A stretch of 32,128 nucleotides of DNA from Magnetococcales bacterium (GCA_002753515.1 PEAK01000022.1:1-32128), one strand, 5' to 3'. Shown: positions 7,081 through 15,336, counted from the stretch's first letter. Program-made: numbers and translations. The notes: generated by a model not told the origin, from the letters alone.

Positions 7081-8493
7081 ATGCCCCATTTGCATATCAT
7101 CGGAATTTGTGGAACAGCCATGGCGGGTCTTGCCGCCCTGGCCCTGGAAAAAGGGTGGCGGGTTACCGGATCGGATAGCGGCATCTATCCCCCCATGAGC
7201 CATTTCTTGCGCAGCCTGCCCGTCGATTTGAAGGAAACATTCAGCGCCGATAATCTTGATCCCAAACCCGACTTGGTCCTGGTGGGTAATGCCGTCTCCC
7301 GTGGCAATCCTGAATTGGAAGCCGCCCTCATCAAAGATATCCCCTACCGTTCCGGCGGGCAATGGTTGCATGAACATGTTCTGGAAGGTCGACATCCGGT
7401 AGTCGTCACCGGAACCCATGGCAAAACAACAACAACCAGTATGATCGCCCGCTTGATGCATGAGGCGGGTTGGAAACCGGGCTTCTTCATCGGCGGCATC
7501 CCCGGCGATTTCGGCGTGGGCGCACGCTTCCCCCAAAGTCCCTGGGTCGTGGTCGAAGGAGACGAGTACGATACCGCTTTTTTTGACAAGCGCCCCAAGT
7601 TTTTGCATTACCACCCCAAAACATTGATATTACACAATCTTGAATTTGACCATGGGGACATCTACCCCGATTTGGAAGCGATTCGCGTGCAGTTCCGCCT
7701 GTTGTTGCGGCTGGTTCCCGCCAACGGGCAAATCATGGCCAATTGGGACGATGCGGAAGTGCGTGACTTGACCCAAGGCTCCCGAACCCCGGTGGTGTCC
7801 TATGGCCTGGAACGGGATGATTGCCAATATACCGCGCGTTTGCACCGCCCCGATGGTCAACATTGGAGCCTGTGGCACAATCAGAAAGAGGTTTTGCAAA
7901 TCCACTGGCAACTGTTGGGACGGCACAACGTCCGCAATGGTTTGGCAGCTGCGGCAACCTGTTTGCACCATCAGATGGACCCACAATGGATCAAACAGGG
8001 ATTGGAACGTTTCCAGGGGGTGGCGAGACGTTTGCAGGAACGCTTCGTCGTCAACGATATCCACGTCTACGACGATTTCGCACACCACCCCACCGCCATG
8101 GCCACCACCATCGACGGCTTGAAGTGCAAAGTGGGATCCGCCACCCGGGTTTGGGTGGTGATTGAACCACGCTCCAATACCATGCGATCCCGGGCGCACC
8201 AGGATCGGTTGCCCGCCGCCCTGAGCCAGGCTGATCGGGTTGTGTTGACACGACCGGCAGCGCGAGGATTGAGTCCCAACCAACTTTTGGATGTTGATCG
8301 TGTTGTTGATCTTCTCAATGCCCATCAGACCGGATCGGAGCCCATAGCCAAAGTGGTTGCCAATGGCATCGAAGCACAGGAATATTTAACACACCATCTG
8401 AAAAAGGGTGACCATGTGATCATCATGAGCAATGGTGGTTTTGATGGTATTCACGAACGCTTGCATGCCAGCCTGAATCAAATTCACGCCTGA
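7081..8493 (+). CDS. mpl: UDP-MurNAc:tripeptide ligase Mpl
   Basis: Mpl joins recovered L-Ala-D-Glu-meso-DAP tripeptide to UDP-MurNAc, returning wall peptide to synthesis. The 470-residue length is typical. The Rossmann-like HIIGICGTAMAGLA opens the protein, the ATP loop TGTHGKTTTT lies at 110-119, EGDEYDTAFFDKRPKF follows as in the family, and YDDFAHHPTA marks the C-terminal ligase region. It starts 6 bases after ampD, with GGGAG-type sequence upstream. The substrate is made by the AmpD reaction, so the adjacency makes biochemical sense. MurC is the closest alternative, but the GDEYDTAFFDKR signature favours Mpl. Confidence 0.95.
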   Translation: MPHLHIIGICGTAMAGLAALALEKGWRVTGSDSGIYPPMSHFLRSLPVDLKETFSADNLDPKPDLVLVGNAVSRGNPELEAALIKDIPYRSGGQWLHEHVLEGRHPVVVTGTHGKTTTTSMIARLMHEAGWKPGFFIGGIPGDFGVGARFPQSPWVVVEGDEYDTAFFDKRPKFLHYHPKTLILHNLEFDHGDIYPDLEAIRVQFRLLLRLVPANGQIMANWDDAEVRDLTQGSRTPVVSYGLERDDCQYTARLHRPDGQHWSLWHNQKEVLQIHWQLLGRHNVRNGLAAAATCLHHQMDPQWIKQGLERFQGVARRLQERFVVNDIHVYDDFAHHPTAMATTIDGLKCKVGSATRVWVVIEPRSNTMRSRAHQDRLPAALSQADRVVLTRPAARGLSPNQLLDVDRVVDLLNAHQTGSEPIAKVVANGIEAQEYLTHHLKKGDHVIIMSNGGFDGIHERLHASLNQIHA

Positions 8494-8508
8494 CCCCGGG
8501 GGTAACGA

Positions 8509-9072
8509 ATGGATCGCAGCCAAAGCCTTGAGGGTAAGTTATTGATTGCCATGCCCAGCCTGGACGATCCCAACTTTGAGCGGTCGGTTTTGTTCATTTG
8601 CTCACACACTGAGGAAGGGGCGTTGGGATTGGTCATCAACCAAGCCCACCCGGCCAGTATGCAGGAAGTGTTGGATCAACTCGGACTGGATTGGGGCCAT
8701 CGCGAGCCCGCTGTCGTTTACCAGGGGGGACCCGTTGCTGTTGATCGGGGATTTGTGCTTTACGAAGGCCTGTTGGATGTCCCGGGCTATCTCAAGGTGG
8801 CTGAAAATTTATACCTGGGGACCAATCCCGATACCTTGCGACACTTGGTCGAGGGCAGTTCCACGGGGCGCTTCCTGTTCGCCCTGGGCTATTCGGGATG
8901 GGCCAGCGGACAGTTGGAAATGGAACTGAAAGAGAATGCTTGGCTGGTGTCCGGGCTGAACCGCCATATCTTGTTTGAAACCCCTATCAACACCCGTTGG
9001 GAATCGGCTTTGAAGGGCATTGGTGTCGATCCGGTCAAACTGGTGGATTGGGGTAGTCACATGACCAACTGA
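8509..9072 (+). CDS. YqgE/AlgH family protein (UPF0301)
   Basis: The 187-residue product matches UPF0301 throughout: LEGKLLIAMPSLDDPNFERSV at the N-terminus, GALGLVINQ around 43-51, VYQGGPV around 69-75, and FALGYSGWASGQLE around 123-136. The molecular role is not settled; AlgH was linked to alginate gene control in Pseudomonas. The ATG lies 15 bases after mpl behind a GGGGGTAA ribosome site, and rsgA follows 27 bases later, indicating co-transcription. Confidence 0.93.
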   Translation: MDRSQSLEGKLLIAMPSLDDPNFERSVLFICSHTEEGALGLVINQAHPASMQEVLDQLGLDWGHREPAVVYQGGPVAVDRGFVLYEGLLDVPGYLKVAENLYLGTNPDTLRHLVEGSSTGRFLFALGYSGWASGQLEMELKENAWLVSGLNRHILFETPINTRWESALKGIGVDPVKLVDWGSHMTN

Positions 9073-9099
9073 GCCATTGCCGCCTTCGTTGTTGCCACC

Positions 9100-10125
9100 A
9101 TGCCGCGAAAAAATCCCGCCAAACGATTAACCAACCGGCAGCAGGCCCGCATTGCGGAGATGCGTCAGGAACGACAACAGAAAAAGGCTGATAACAATCT
9201 GGTGGTTTTCGAACGTTTGGCGCAAACGGAACTTATGCCACCCGAAGTGGGACGGGTGGTCGCCCATTTCGGCTTCAATGTGGAAATTGAAGATGCCAAT
9301 GGCGTCCGATTTCGCTGTGCTGTCCGTGAAACAGCGGGAATGGAACCCGTGTGTGGCGATCTCGCCAGTTTGAGTCGCACCACCAAAACACCATTGCAAG
9401 GCGTTATCTGGTCAATCCTGGAACGAAAAAATGCTTTGCCTCGCCCACTCCTCGGGGGTGGCATACAGACAACTGCTGCCAATATCGATTATTTGTTGGT
9501 GACCCTGTCCGCCGACAAACCCAATCTGGGTTTGTTGGATCGTTATCTGGTTGCCGCAGAAGCCAACGCCCTGGAACCCGTCATCGTCCTCAATAAAATG
9601 GATCTGGTGGCACCGCAAGCGACTCCCCTGGAAAGCTTTCAACCCTATCTGACCATGGGGTATCGTCTCTATCCAATCTCTGCGGTCACCAGCGCGGGCA
9701 TGCCGGAATTGGAACAGCTCCTGCGCGGAAAAATCAGTGTTTTGGCCGGTCATTCGGGCGTCGGGAAATCATCGATTATCGCCCGCTGGGTGGACGATGG
9801 GGACAAACCCGTCATCGGGGAATCCCATGAACCAACGGGACAAGGACGTCATACGACCACAGTGGCCCGATTGCATCACCTGCCTGGAGGGGGAAGCCTC
9901 ATCGATTCCCCGGGCGTACGAGAGTTCGGCCTGGTCAATGTAACCAGGGGGTCGTTGGCCCACTATTTCCGTGATATGGCAACCCATGCCGGGCCATGCC
10001 GTTTCGCCGATTGCAGCCATCGTCATGAACCGGGTTGCGGCGTTAAAGCAGCCGTTTCCTCGGGAAACGTCACGCAAAGACGCTACGACAGCATGGTGCG
10101 TATTTTTGATTCCTTACCACCCTGA
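9100..10125 (+). CDS. rsgA: ribosome small-subunit GTPase RsgA
   Basis: RsgA is a circularly permuted GTPase that checks late maturation of the 30S subunit. The motif order G4-G1-G3 is visible: NKMD at 165-168, GHSGVGKS at 217-224 and DSPG at 269-272. The zinc-binding C300, C305, H307 and C313 follow in CRFADCSHRHEPGC. The basic N-terminus (PRKNPAKRLTNRQQARI) and OB-fold precede the GTPase core. The length of 341 is normal. It is last in the plus-strand gene run and is followed by tRNA-Arg. The ATG has no clear Shine-Dalgarno, suggesting coupling to the upstream gene. Confidence 0.95.
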   Translation: MPRKNPAKRLTNRQQARIAEMRQERQQKKADNNLVVFERLAQTELMPPEVGRVVAHFGFNVEIEDANGVRFRCAVRETAGMEPVCGDLASLSRTTKTPLQGVIWSILERKNALPRPLLGGGIQTTAANIDYLLVTLSADKPNLGLLDRYLVAAEANALEPVIVLNKMDLVAPQATPLESFQPYLTMGYRLYPISAVTSAGMPELEQLLRGKISVLAGHSGVGKSSIIARWVDDGDKPVIGESHEPTGQGRHTTTVARLHHLPGGGSLIDSPGVREFGLVNVTRGSLAHYFRDMATHAGPCRFADCSHRHEPGCGVKAAVSSGNVTQRRYDSMVRIFDSLPP

Positions 10126-10148
10126 TCGAAAGAATGTGTGATTCGCTA

Positions 10149-10177
10149 TTGACAACGTTTGGTAATTTTGTTAATCA
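10149..10177 (+). promoter_or_regulatory. candidate promoter of tRNA-Arg
   Basis: A consensus TTGACA lies at 10149-10154. The -10 falls in TTGTTAATCA (about 10168-10177), the exact hexamer being uncertain. The tRNA begins at 10193, a normal distance. Confidence 0.55.
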
Positions 10178-10192
10178 CTGAAGCCGAAGCAA

Positions 10193-10270
10193 GCGCCCGT
10201 AGCTCAGCCTGGATAGAGCAACTGGCTACGAACCAGTAGGCCGGAGGTTCGAATCCTTCCGGGCGCGCCA
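10193..10270 (+). tRNA. tRNA-Arg (anticodon ACG)
   Basis: Acceptor GCGCCCG/CGGGCGC, a D-arm TAGCTCAGCCTGGATAGAGC, an anticodon stem ACTGG/CCAGT around CTACGAA, and a T-arm GGAGGTTCGAATCCTTCC form a full cloverleaf with encoded CCA. The anticodon ACG would be edited to ICG by TadA and read CGU, CGC and CGA. Confidence 0.95.
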
Positions 10271-10282
10271 ATAGAATCAAAC

Positions 10283-10337
10283 ACTTACGGTCACTCTCAA
10301 GGTGGCCGTTTTTGTTCCAGTACCCACATAGTACCCA
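10283..10337 (+). terminator. tRNA-Arg terminator within the 55-bp trailer shared with tRNA-Val
   Basis: CGGTCAC (10288-10294) and GTGGCCG (10302-10308), one pair being G-U, are followed by five T. The motif AGTACCCACATAGTACCCA lies just beyond. The block is an inverted copy of 4347-4293 with a single base difference. Confidence 0.75.
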
Positions 10338-10355
10338 CTTGGAAAAAATCACCCG

Positions 10356-10982
10356 TCAGCCAAATCCCTGCCATACCCGCTTCCCGCTTTGGGTTCCAGC
10401 CAGGAGAAAATCTTCCCTGGCCGTGTGCGTGCCGTCGGTGTACCGAAAGATTTTGGTTCCGGTGGTGGAGTCAACCGCACCGGGTGGGATTGGTGGTGTC
10501 AACCAGGCAGGGTGGATTCGGTCGAAAGCCATGGACTGGATCGACGCCATCCCGATTCAACGGCACCAGGATTGATTCTGCCTTTGTTTCTGCTTGGTTG
10601 CTCCGGAGACCTACACACGGCCAGGGTGAATCCTGTGCGGGAGTATCGGCATTGTACCGCTTGGGGATTCCACCATTGTCCTGGTCGGACGCGAGTGATG
10701 GGGTGAACGTCCGTCAACTCGTTCCCTGGCAGGAAACCACCGTCCATAGCAGTCCCACCCATCCATTTCATTTTGACAGGGAAATGGCGTATCAACCGCG
10801 TTTTCCACGGATTGCAGCGTCTTAAAAAACCCCCAGCAAACCCTATCAGAGATACCAGTCACCCGTCCGCCACCCATTTCTCCCAAGGCGAAACGAACAC
10901 TCTCAACGGCGTCAACCACGTTCTCTAAAGTTCCCTCAACGGAACCTTGTTCGATGAGCGGATTGCCAGTTTCAAAGCCCAT
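10356..10982 (-). pseudogene. decayed minus-strand gene with intact 5' signals
   Basis: An ATG at 10982 sits 7 bases after a perfect AAGGAGA and behind a good promoter. The first 45-50 residues (MGFETGNPLIEQGSVEGTLE..., with RFALGEMGGGRVTG) look natural. Further on, protein-like segments appear in other frames: one ends in a frame covering 10499-10795, and another (DSTTGTKIFRYTDGTH, REDFLLAGTQSGKRVW) lies at 10356-10550. This pattern suggests one or two frameshifts in a once longer protein, or adjoining gene fragments. I do not recognise the family. It lies directly beyond the tRNA-Arg trailer, consistent with an inserted element. Confidence 0.45.
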
Positions 10983-11022
10983 CTTTCATTCTCCTTGCCG
11001 GATTGATAGATACTGTTAAATC

Positions 11023-11050
11023 ATCCTAACAATCCGACAAAGACTGTCAA
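11023..11050 (-). promoter_or_regulatory. promoter of the decayed gene
   Basis: On the minus strand, TTGACA (complement of 11045-11050), a 16-base spacer and TAGGAT (complement of 11023-11028) precede the ATG at 10982 by about 40 bases. Confidence 0.55.
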
Positions 11051-11258
11051 TAGATGCAGATCTTTCAAACAATAACGACATAATGATACAGTTTAATGTT
11101 CTGAGCGTGCTTTTACAATATTGAATGTAGAAAAGCTGTCACCTATTGATTCATGAATCCGTTGGATAAATTCGTGAACTTTCAATCCGATATTTTCAAA
11201 TTTCAAAATAAAGACAACAATTCAACCGCAACCAACACGGGAAACGTAGTTTTCCAGT

Positions 11259-11364
11259 GTCATTCCCGCGAAAGCGGGAATCCAGAAAGTCAGGGGAGGT
11301 AGGAAGGTCCTCTGGATCCCCGCTGAAGCCTGCCCTCGAATGCTTGAATCGGGGGCGAGGATGA
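11259..11364. repeat. GC-rich palindromic repeat pair
   Basis: At 11259-11285 there is a 27-bp element whose core ATTCCCGC-GAAA-GCGGGAAT is a perfect hairpin, beginning GTCATTCCC and ending AATCCAG. From 11312 an inverted, expanded relative begins CTGGATCCCCGC and ends GAGGATGAC at about 11364. The same family occurs at 22794-22878. The rest of 10983-11571 shows no gene, only an AT-rich stretch and the palindrome at 11402. Confidence 0.75.
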
Positions 11365-11401
11365 CAATAACTACACATCCCAAGATAGCTGCGGTTTCGT
11401 T

Positions 11402-11420
11402 GGGAAAAATATTTTTTCCC
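11402..11420. terminator. possible bidirectional terminator
   Basis: GGGAAAAA-TAT-TTTTTCCC is a perfect 8-bp palindrome with A and T runs in the stem. It lies between the minus-strand relic and the plus-strand gene at 11572. Confidence 0.3.
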
Positions 11421-11571
11421 CTTGGTTGGTCGAAACGTGGAACTTGTCTTGCTGTTTGCCTTTGGGTGGGGTGACACGTCAAAGTCGGTGGCGTAGGTTT
11501 TGACGGTTTACCCGTCGGTGGGATAGAATGCTTCCCAGAGTCGGTTGGATTCACCCTGGAAGGAAGCCAAC

Positions 11572-11823
11572 ATGAGTACAACCATACCGTTTGACACCCT
11601 GGCCTTTGCGAAAGAACAGGAAGGTGCTGGCGTGCCCCCTGCGCAGGCCGAAGCACAGGCAAAGGCACTCTCCGGGGTGTTTCAGAAGATTGAGGAAGCC
11701 AGGGCCAATGACTTGGCCACCAAACAGGATCTTGCAGAACTGGAGATTCGCCTGATCAAGTGGATGATTGGAACTTCGGGAGTTATCGTTGCCCTGGTCA
11801 AGTTTCTTCCCGGCGGACACTGA
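11572..11823 (+). CDS. small coiled-coil membrane protein (DUF1640/CCDC90-like)
   Basis: The 83-residue product has a helical region with LATKQDLAELEIRLIKW (about 49-65) running into a hydrophobic segment MIGTSGVIVALVKFL near the C-terminus. This coiled-coil then membrane-anchor design is that of small bacterial DUF1640-like proteins, whose function is unknown. The ATG at 11572 follows GGAAGGAAG (about 11558-11566), a strong ribosome site. The next gene begins 12 bases after the stop, so the pair is likely co-translated. Confidence 0.7.
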   Translation: MSTTIPFDTLAFAKEQEGAGVPPAQAEAQAKALSGVFQKIEEARANDLATKQDLAELEIRLIKWMIGTSGVIVALVKFLPGGH

Positions 11824-11835
11824 CAAGGGAACTCT

Positions 11836-12156
11836 ATGGACGGCAAGGGCTCTCAGTTTTGGAGGGGGTGGTTGTGGCCTCTGGTTTTTGGATCCGGGTT
11901 CGGCTGGATCGTCTTGCTTTTTTTTCGGGAGGAGGTTCGTGTCAACGCATCACGCTTCGCCCCCATCGTCGTCCTGGATCCGGGAACGGGGTGCCAGTAT
12001 CTTCGTCTCACTGGGGATGACGGGGGTTTGACTCCTCGATTGGGTACAAACGGGAAGCCCATCTGCACCCCCCCTGTTCCAGAGTCTCCCCAACCGCACA
12101 TCCCCGGCCAGGGGAGAAGTATCCCCGACACTGTCACCTCATCTTCTGGCCCGTAG
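11836..12156 (+). CDS. small single-pass membrane protein, unknown
   Basis: The 106-residue product has one membrane segment, LWPLVFGSGFGWIVLLFF (about 13-30). After it comes a polar, proline-rich tail (VVLDPGTGCQYLRLTGDDGG) that would be periplasmic if the N-terminus is inside. The ATG follows AAGGGAACTCT and is 12 bases from the previous stop. I do not recognise the family. The tail resembles small accessory proteins of conjugative elements only in general style. Confidence 0.55.
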   Translation: MDGKGSQFWRGWLWPLVFGSGFGWIVLLFFREEVRVNASRFAPIVVLDPGTGCQYLRLTGDDGGLTPRLGTNGKPICTPPVPESPQPHIPGQGRSIPDTVTSSSGP

Positions 12157-12379
12157 CCGGGTATGCCTGCCGATGATTCTTCGTGGGATTGGCCTGCTTT
12201 CAGACTCATGCGCGCATGACCTTTGCCTTGCGGTACGTCCCACCCACTGCCTTTCATCCGGCACCGCCAGCTTTGCCATTTGGAATGGCATGTCAAGGTA
12301 TGTAGAGCAGAGAACTCAATTGGGGGCAAAGTGTAGCTTAAATTTTCTGGAAAACTGTCCTTGCAATGGGGTCCACCTC

Positions 12380-12470
12380 AGCCAAGCTGACTTGTCATCC
12401 TTAGGAAGCGTGGAGCCTTCGCATCTTCGATGCTCAGTCACTGGATGAGGTTTTTTCGGACAAGGTGTGA
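12380..12470 (+). pseudogene. broken C-terminal tail of a DUF4351/Rpn-type nuclease gene
   Basis: Reading with frame changes gives ADLSSL then WSLRIFDAQSLDEVFSDKV and a TGA at 12468-12470. This is nearly identical to the end of the intact gene at 20891-21910 (ADLSSLEEWSLRIFDAQSL...). At least two small indels break the frame. The gap 12157-12616 otherwise shows no gene. Confidence 0.7.
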
Positions 12471-12616
12471 TATCCTTTTTTCGGGGAAAATGGGTGGGCG
12501 AGGAACCCATGCCGTGGTTTGCTCCCAGTCCCCCCCAGGTGGCATATTCCGAACAATTGACGCCCCGTGCCGTGGCATGATGGGATTGCCGTCCACACTT
12601 ATTTGAAAGTTTTCCA

Positions 12617-13132
12617 ATGGATACCATTTTGAGAACGATACAGAACTGGCATGACAAGGAACATCTGATCCAGCAGGTTGAGGATGTGGCGCAAACCGGG
12701 GATCTGACCCGCTCGGGGCGCAAGATTCGCAAGCTCAAGGAGTCCTTTCAGCAGATTGGTCCGGTGGATGCGGTCATGGACCCCATCCTGGAACGGCGTC
12801 TCCTCTGGGCACACCAACTTTTCCTGGATCGGCGCTCCCTCGACATGCTGCGGGGAAGTAAAAATTTGGATGCCATCAAGGATCATCAAATCAGTCAATT
12901 GCAAACAAACGCCAAACTGCTCGAACAATCCTTGGAGCAAGGCAGACTTTTGCTTGAAACGTTGCAACAAAAAGTGGCGGGTGGGGATGACAACGGCTGG
13001 TTGATCAAAATGCAGGGGCAATATCGCAATACCCGGGAGAGTCTGGAACGAATTCGCGCTGACATGGAACATATCAAGCTTTATGGAACCCATGTTGCGT
13101 GTTCTCTGCCTGCACCTATGGAAATCGGATAG
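12617..13132 (+). CDS. coiled-coil hypothetical protein
   Basis: The 171-residue product is soluble and almost wholly helical, with heptad-like stretches such as ISQLQTNAKLLEQSLEQGR and LLLETLQQKV (about 94-125) and NTRESLERIRADMEHI near the end. No catalytic motif or signal peptide is visible. It lies upstream of hrcA on the same strand, but a separate promoter stands between them, so a shared role in heat shock is not implied. The ATG at 12617 has only a weak ribosome site. Not recognised. Confidence 0.6.
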   Translation: MDTILRTIQNWHDKEHLIQQVEDVAQTGDLTRSGRKIRKLKESFQQIGPVDAVMDPILERRLLWAHQLFLDRRSLDMLRGSKNLDAIKDHQISQLQTNAKLLEQSLEQGRLLLETLQQKVAGGDDNGWLIKMQGQYRNTRESLERIRADMEHIKLYGTHVACSLPAPMEIG

Positions 13133-13214
13133 AGTCGTCCTTATATGTGGTTTCACCCGGCGTTCGGCACGTCCCATTGGCATCCGGTAGCGAGCTGACT
13201 CGACTTGGCCTGCG

Positions 13215-13243
13215 TTGACATGATTTCCCAGTGTTGTTATCCT
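13215..13243 (+). promoter_or_regulatory. sigma-70 promoter of hrcA
   Basis: TTGACA (13215-13220), a 17-base spacer and TATCCT (13238-13243) give a predicted 5' leader of about 87 bases before the hrcA ATG. Confidence 0.55.
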
Positions 13244-13336
13244 GCCGGGTCGGCGCGAAATGGCGTTAGCGGGCCGTTCGGAGCCGGGTGGCGGGGTGGT
13301 TCTCTCAAGGCGTATCCAGGGTGCAGACGGTCGGAC

Positions 13337-14401
13337 ATGCTGACACAAAGACATCGAAACATCTTGCAACGCATCGTAGATGCCTACATCCATCGTGGGG
13401 AGACCATCGGCTCGAAAACGTTGAGCCAGATGGATGGCTTGGATTTTTCACCTGCCACGATTCGCGCCGAAATGGCCGTACTGGAGAACATGGGCTATCT
13501 GGAACGGGATCACGTATCCTCGGGTCGGCGACCCACCCCGTTGGGCTTGCGGTTTTTCGTCGATGCGCTACTGGACCGGACACCATTGTCGGACCGGGAT
13601 AAAAAACAGATCATCGCGGCGTGTACCCACGGCGACAACATGGAGCAAACCTTGACGGAGGTCAGTCGGGTTCTGGCGGCCATGACCCCGAATGCCTGCA
13701 TCGTCCGTCTCCCGAGAATGCTCGATGTCGTGATTCACCGGGTGCAGTTGATCGAACTTTCCCGGGAGGGCGAGGCCGGGGTACGGATTCTGGCATTGGT
13801 GGTTTCCGAGTCGGGGCATCTCAAAAGTCGGGTCATTCACCTGCAAACGCAACTCAGGCAAAAAGATTTGGACGAATTTGCCGACTATCTCAGTCGGGAA
13901 ATGCGGGGCAAAACCTTGGCTGAGGTTAAAAAACGCTTGCAGCGAGAGTTGGAACAGGGTGAACACATGTTTCATGACCTGTGTCGCAACCTGCTGGAGA
14001 GTTCGGTATTGCAAGCCTCTCAGGATCCATTGATTGTCAACGGTCGCATGAATCTGTTCGGCTTTGCCGGGCAGGGCGGTGTTTCCCCCAAGGAGTTGGC
14101 CCGCCTGCGCGACTTGTTCTACGTATTGGAAGAAAATAGAAAATTGATCCATCTTCTGGAGGAGTGCGACAAACTGGATGGCGTCAGTTTGTTCATCGGA
14201 TCGGAAAACGGCATCGTACCGGATCATTCCTGTTCGGTGGTTGCGGCACCGTTTTTCGGCCCACGTGATCTCACGCCGGGGGCCGTAGGGGTGTTGGGTT
14301 CCGTCCGATTGGACTATGCGCACGTGATTCCCCTGGTGGATTTCACCGCACGGGTTTTGGGGGCTTTATTGACGGAACGTTCCCTGCCCGAGTACTCTTG
14401 A
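13337..14401 (+). CDS. hrcA: heat-inducible transcription repressor HrcA
   Basis: HrcA represses chaperone operons by binding CIRCE operators and is folded by GroEL. The 354-residue product starts MLTQRHRNILQRIVDAYIHRGETIGSKTL, the family winged-helix start. It continues with ATIRAEMAVLENMGYLE as recognition helix region, and ends with SVVAAPF and GAVGVLGSVRLDYAHVIPLVD, a C-terminal signature. I chose the ATG at 13337 because homology begins there, although the frame is open from 13205. It heads the order hrcA-grpE-dnaK-dnaJ. No CIRCE inverted repeat (TTAGCACTC/GAGTGCTAA) is seen near any of these genes, so its targets here may lie elsewhere, for example at groESL. Confidence 0.93.
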   Translation: MLTQRHRNILQRIVDAYIHRGETIGSKTLSQMDGLDFSPATIRAEMAVLENMGYLERDHVSSGRRPTPLGLRFFVDALLDRTPLSDRDKKQIIAACTHGDNMEQTLTEVSRVLAAMTPNACIVRLPRMLDVVIHRVQLIELSREGEAGVRILALVVSESGHLKSRVIHLQTQLRQKDLDEFADYLSREMRGKTLAEVKKRLQRELEQGEHMFHDLCRNLLESSVLQASQDPLIVNGRMNLFGFAGQGGVSPKELARLRDLFYVLEENRKLIHLLEECDKLDGVSLFIGSENGIVPDHSCSVVAAPFFGPRDLTPGAVGVLGSVRLDYAHVIPLVDFTARVLGALLTERSLPEYS

Positions 14402-14490
14402 CGAGGTTTTTACAGGTGCCCGGGCCTGTTACTCCGTGGCGGCGATTCATCACAATCATCAACTTAGTCTTGGAGAGATGTTCGAGAGCT

Positions 14491-15132
14491 ATGACTGAAC
14501 AGGATAATTCCAACGAACAGATGACCGGGCGGGGTGCCGATGCGCAACAGCCCGGGTCCACGGGTGCGGATGCTCACACTGTCGCTGATGAAGCCGATGG
14601 CGTGGTTTCGGCGGAAGGGAGTGGGGAGGAGGGTTCTGCTACGGCATCGGGGGACCAGGAATGGGCTGCGATGCGGCAAAAGCTTGAGGAAACCGAGGCG
14701 GCTTTGTCCAAAAGTCGGGATGAAACCTTGCGTGCCATGGCTGAGATGCAAAACATTCGCAAACGCGGTGCCCGTGAAATGCAACAGGCACGGGATTTCG
14801 CCGTGGAGGGGTTCGCACGCGATTTGTTGAGCGTGTCCGACAACATGGAACGGGCGCTTGGTGCCATGCCGCAATCCCAGGATACGGCGATCAAAGCTCT
14901 GGTGGACGGGGTGGGCATGGTGCAGGCGGAGTTGCGGCGTATCTTCGGTAACCATGGCATCAGCCGTATCGAGTGCGTGGGTCAGCCGTTTGATCCCAAT
15001 CTGCACCAGGCGGTGCAAGAGGTGGAGGCTCCAGAGGCGACGCCGGGGTCGGTGGTTGCCGAACTGCAACCCGGATATTTGTTGCGGGGTCGTTTGTTGC
15101 GCGCCGCCATGGTCACCGTTGCCAAGGCCTGA
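14491..15132 (+). CDS. grpE: nucleotide exchange factor GrpE
   Basis: GrpE releases ADP from DnaK. The 213-residue product has a disordered, Gly/Ala/Glu-rich N-terminus (about 1-55) and a long helix (LEETEAALSKSRDETLRAMAEMQNIRKR). The beta-domain follows with FDPNLHQAVQEVEAPEATPGSVVAELQPGYLLRGRLLR and the terminal AMVTVAK. I start at the ATG at 14491 because the preceding 31 codons of the open frame have no homology and GAGAG lies just upstream. It is 89 bases after hrcA and 204 before dnaK. Confidence 0.93.
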   Translation: MTEQDNSNEQMTGRGADAQQPGSTGADAHTVADEADGVVSAEGSGEEGSATASGDQEWAAMRQKLEETEAALSKSRDETLRAMAEMQNIRKRGAREMQQARDFAVEGFARDLLSVSDNMERALGAMPQSQDTAIKALVDGVGMVQAELRRIFGNHGISRIECVGQPFDPNLHQAVQEVEAPEATPGSVVAELQPGYLLRGRLLRAAMVTVAKA

Positions 15133-15219
15133 AGCCGAAACATACGTCATATGGATGAGTATTGAATAAAAACGGTAGCCTTGCCTTGGGAGGGGGGGTA
15201 TAAAAAGCGGGCGCATGGT

Positions 15220-15248
15220 CTTGACAATCGCACCCGGGATACCCATAT
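15220..15248 (+). promoter_or_regulatory. candidate sigma-32 (RpoH) promoter of dnaK
   Basis: CTTGACA (15220-15226) and ACCCATAT (15241-15248), 14 bases apart, resemble the heat-shock consensus CTTGAAA with CCCCATNT. The TTGACA could also serve sigma-70. The position, about 90 bases before the dnaK ATG, is suitable for either. Confidence 0.5.
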
Positions 15249-15336
15249 CAACGGCTGGGAAGAAGGATTTCACCTGCAACTATCACGGCGGACCGGTTAT
15301 TGGAATCTGGTTTGCCCAAGGGAAAGGAAGCTTACG

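Noticed and set aside
4293-10337. Composite transposon bounded by the 55-bp inverted repeats
   Set aside because: The interval holds core genes and three tRNAs and no transposase, and each repeat works as the terminator of the adjacent tRNA.
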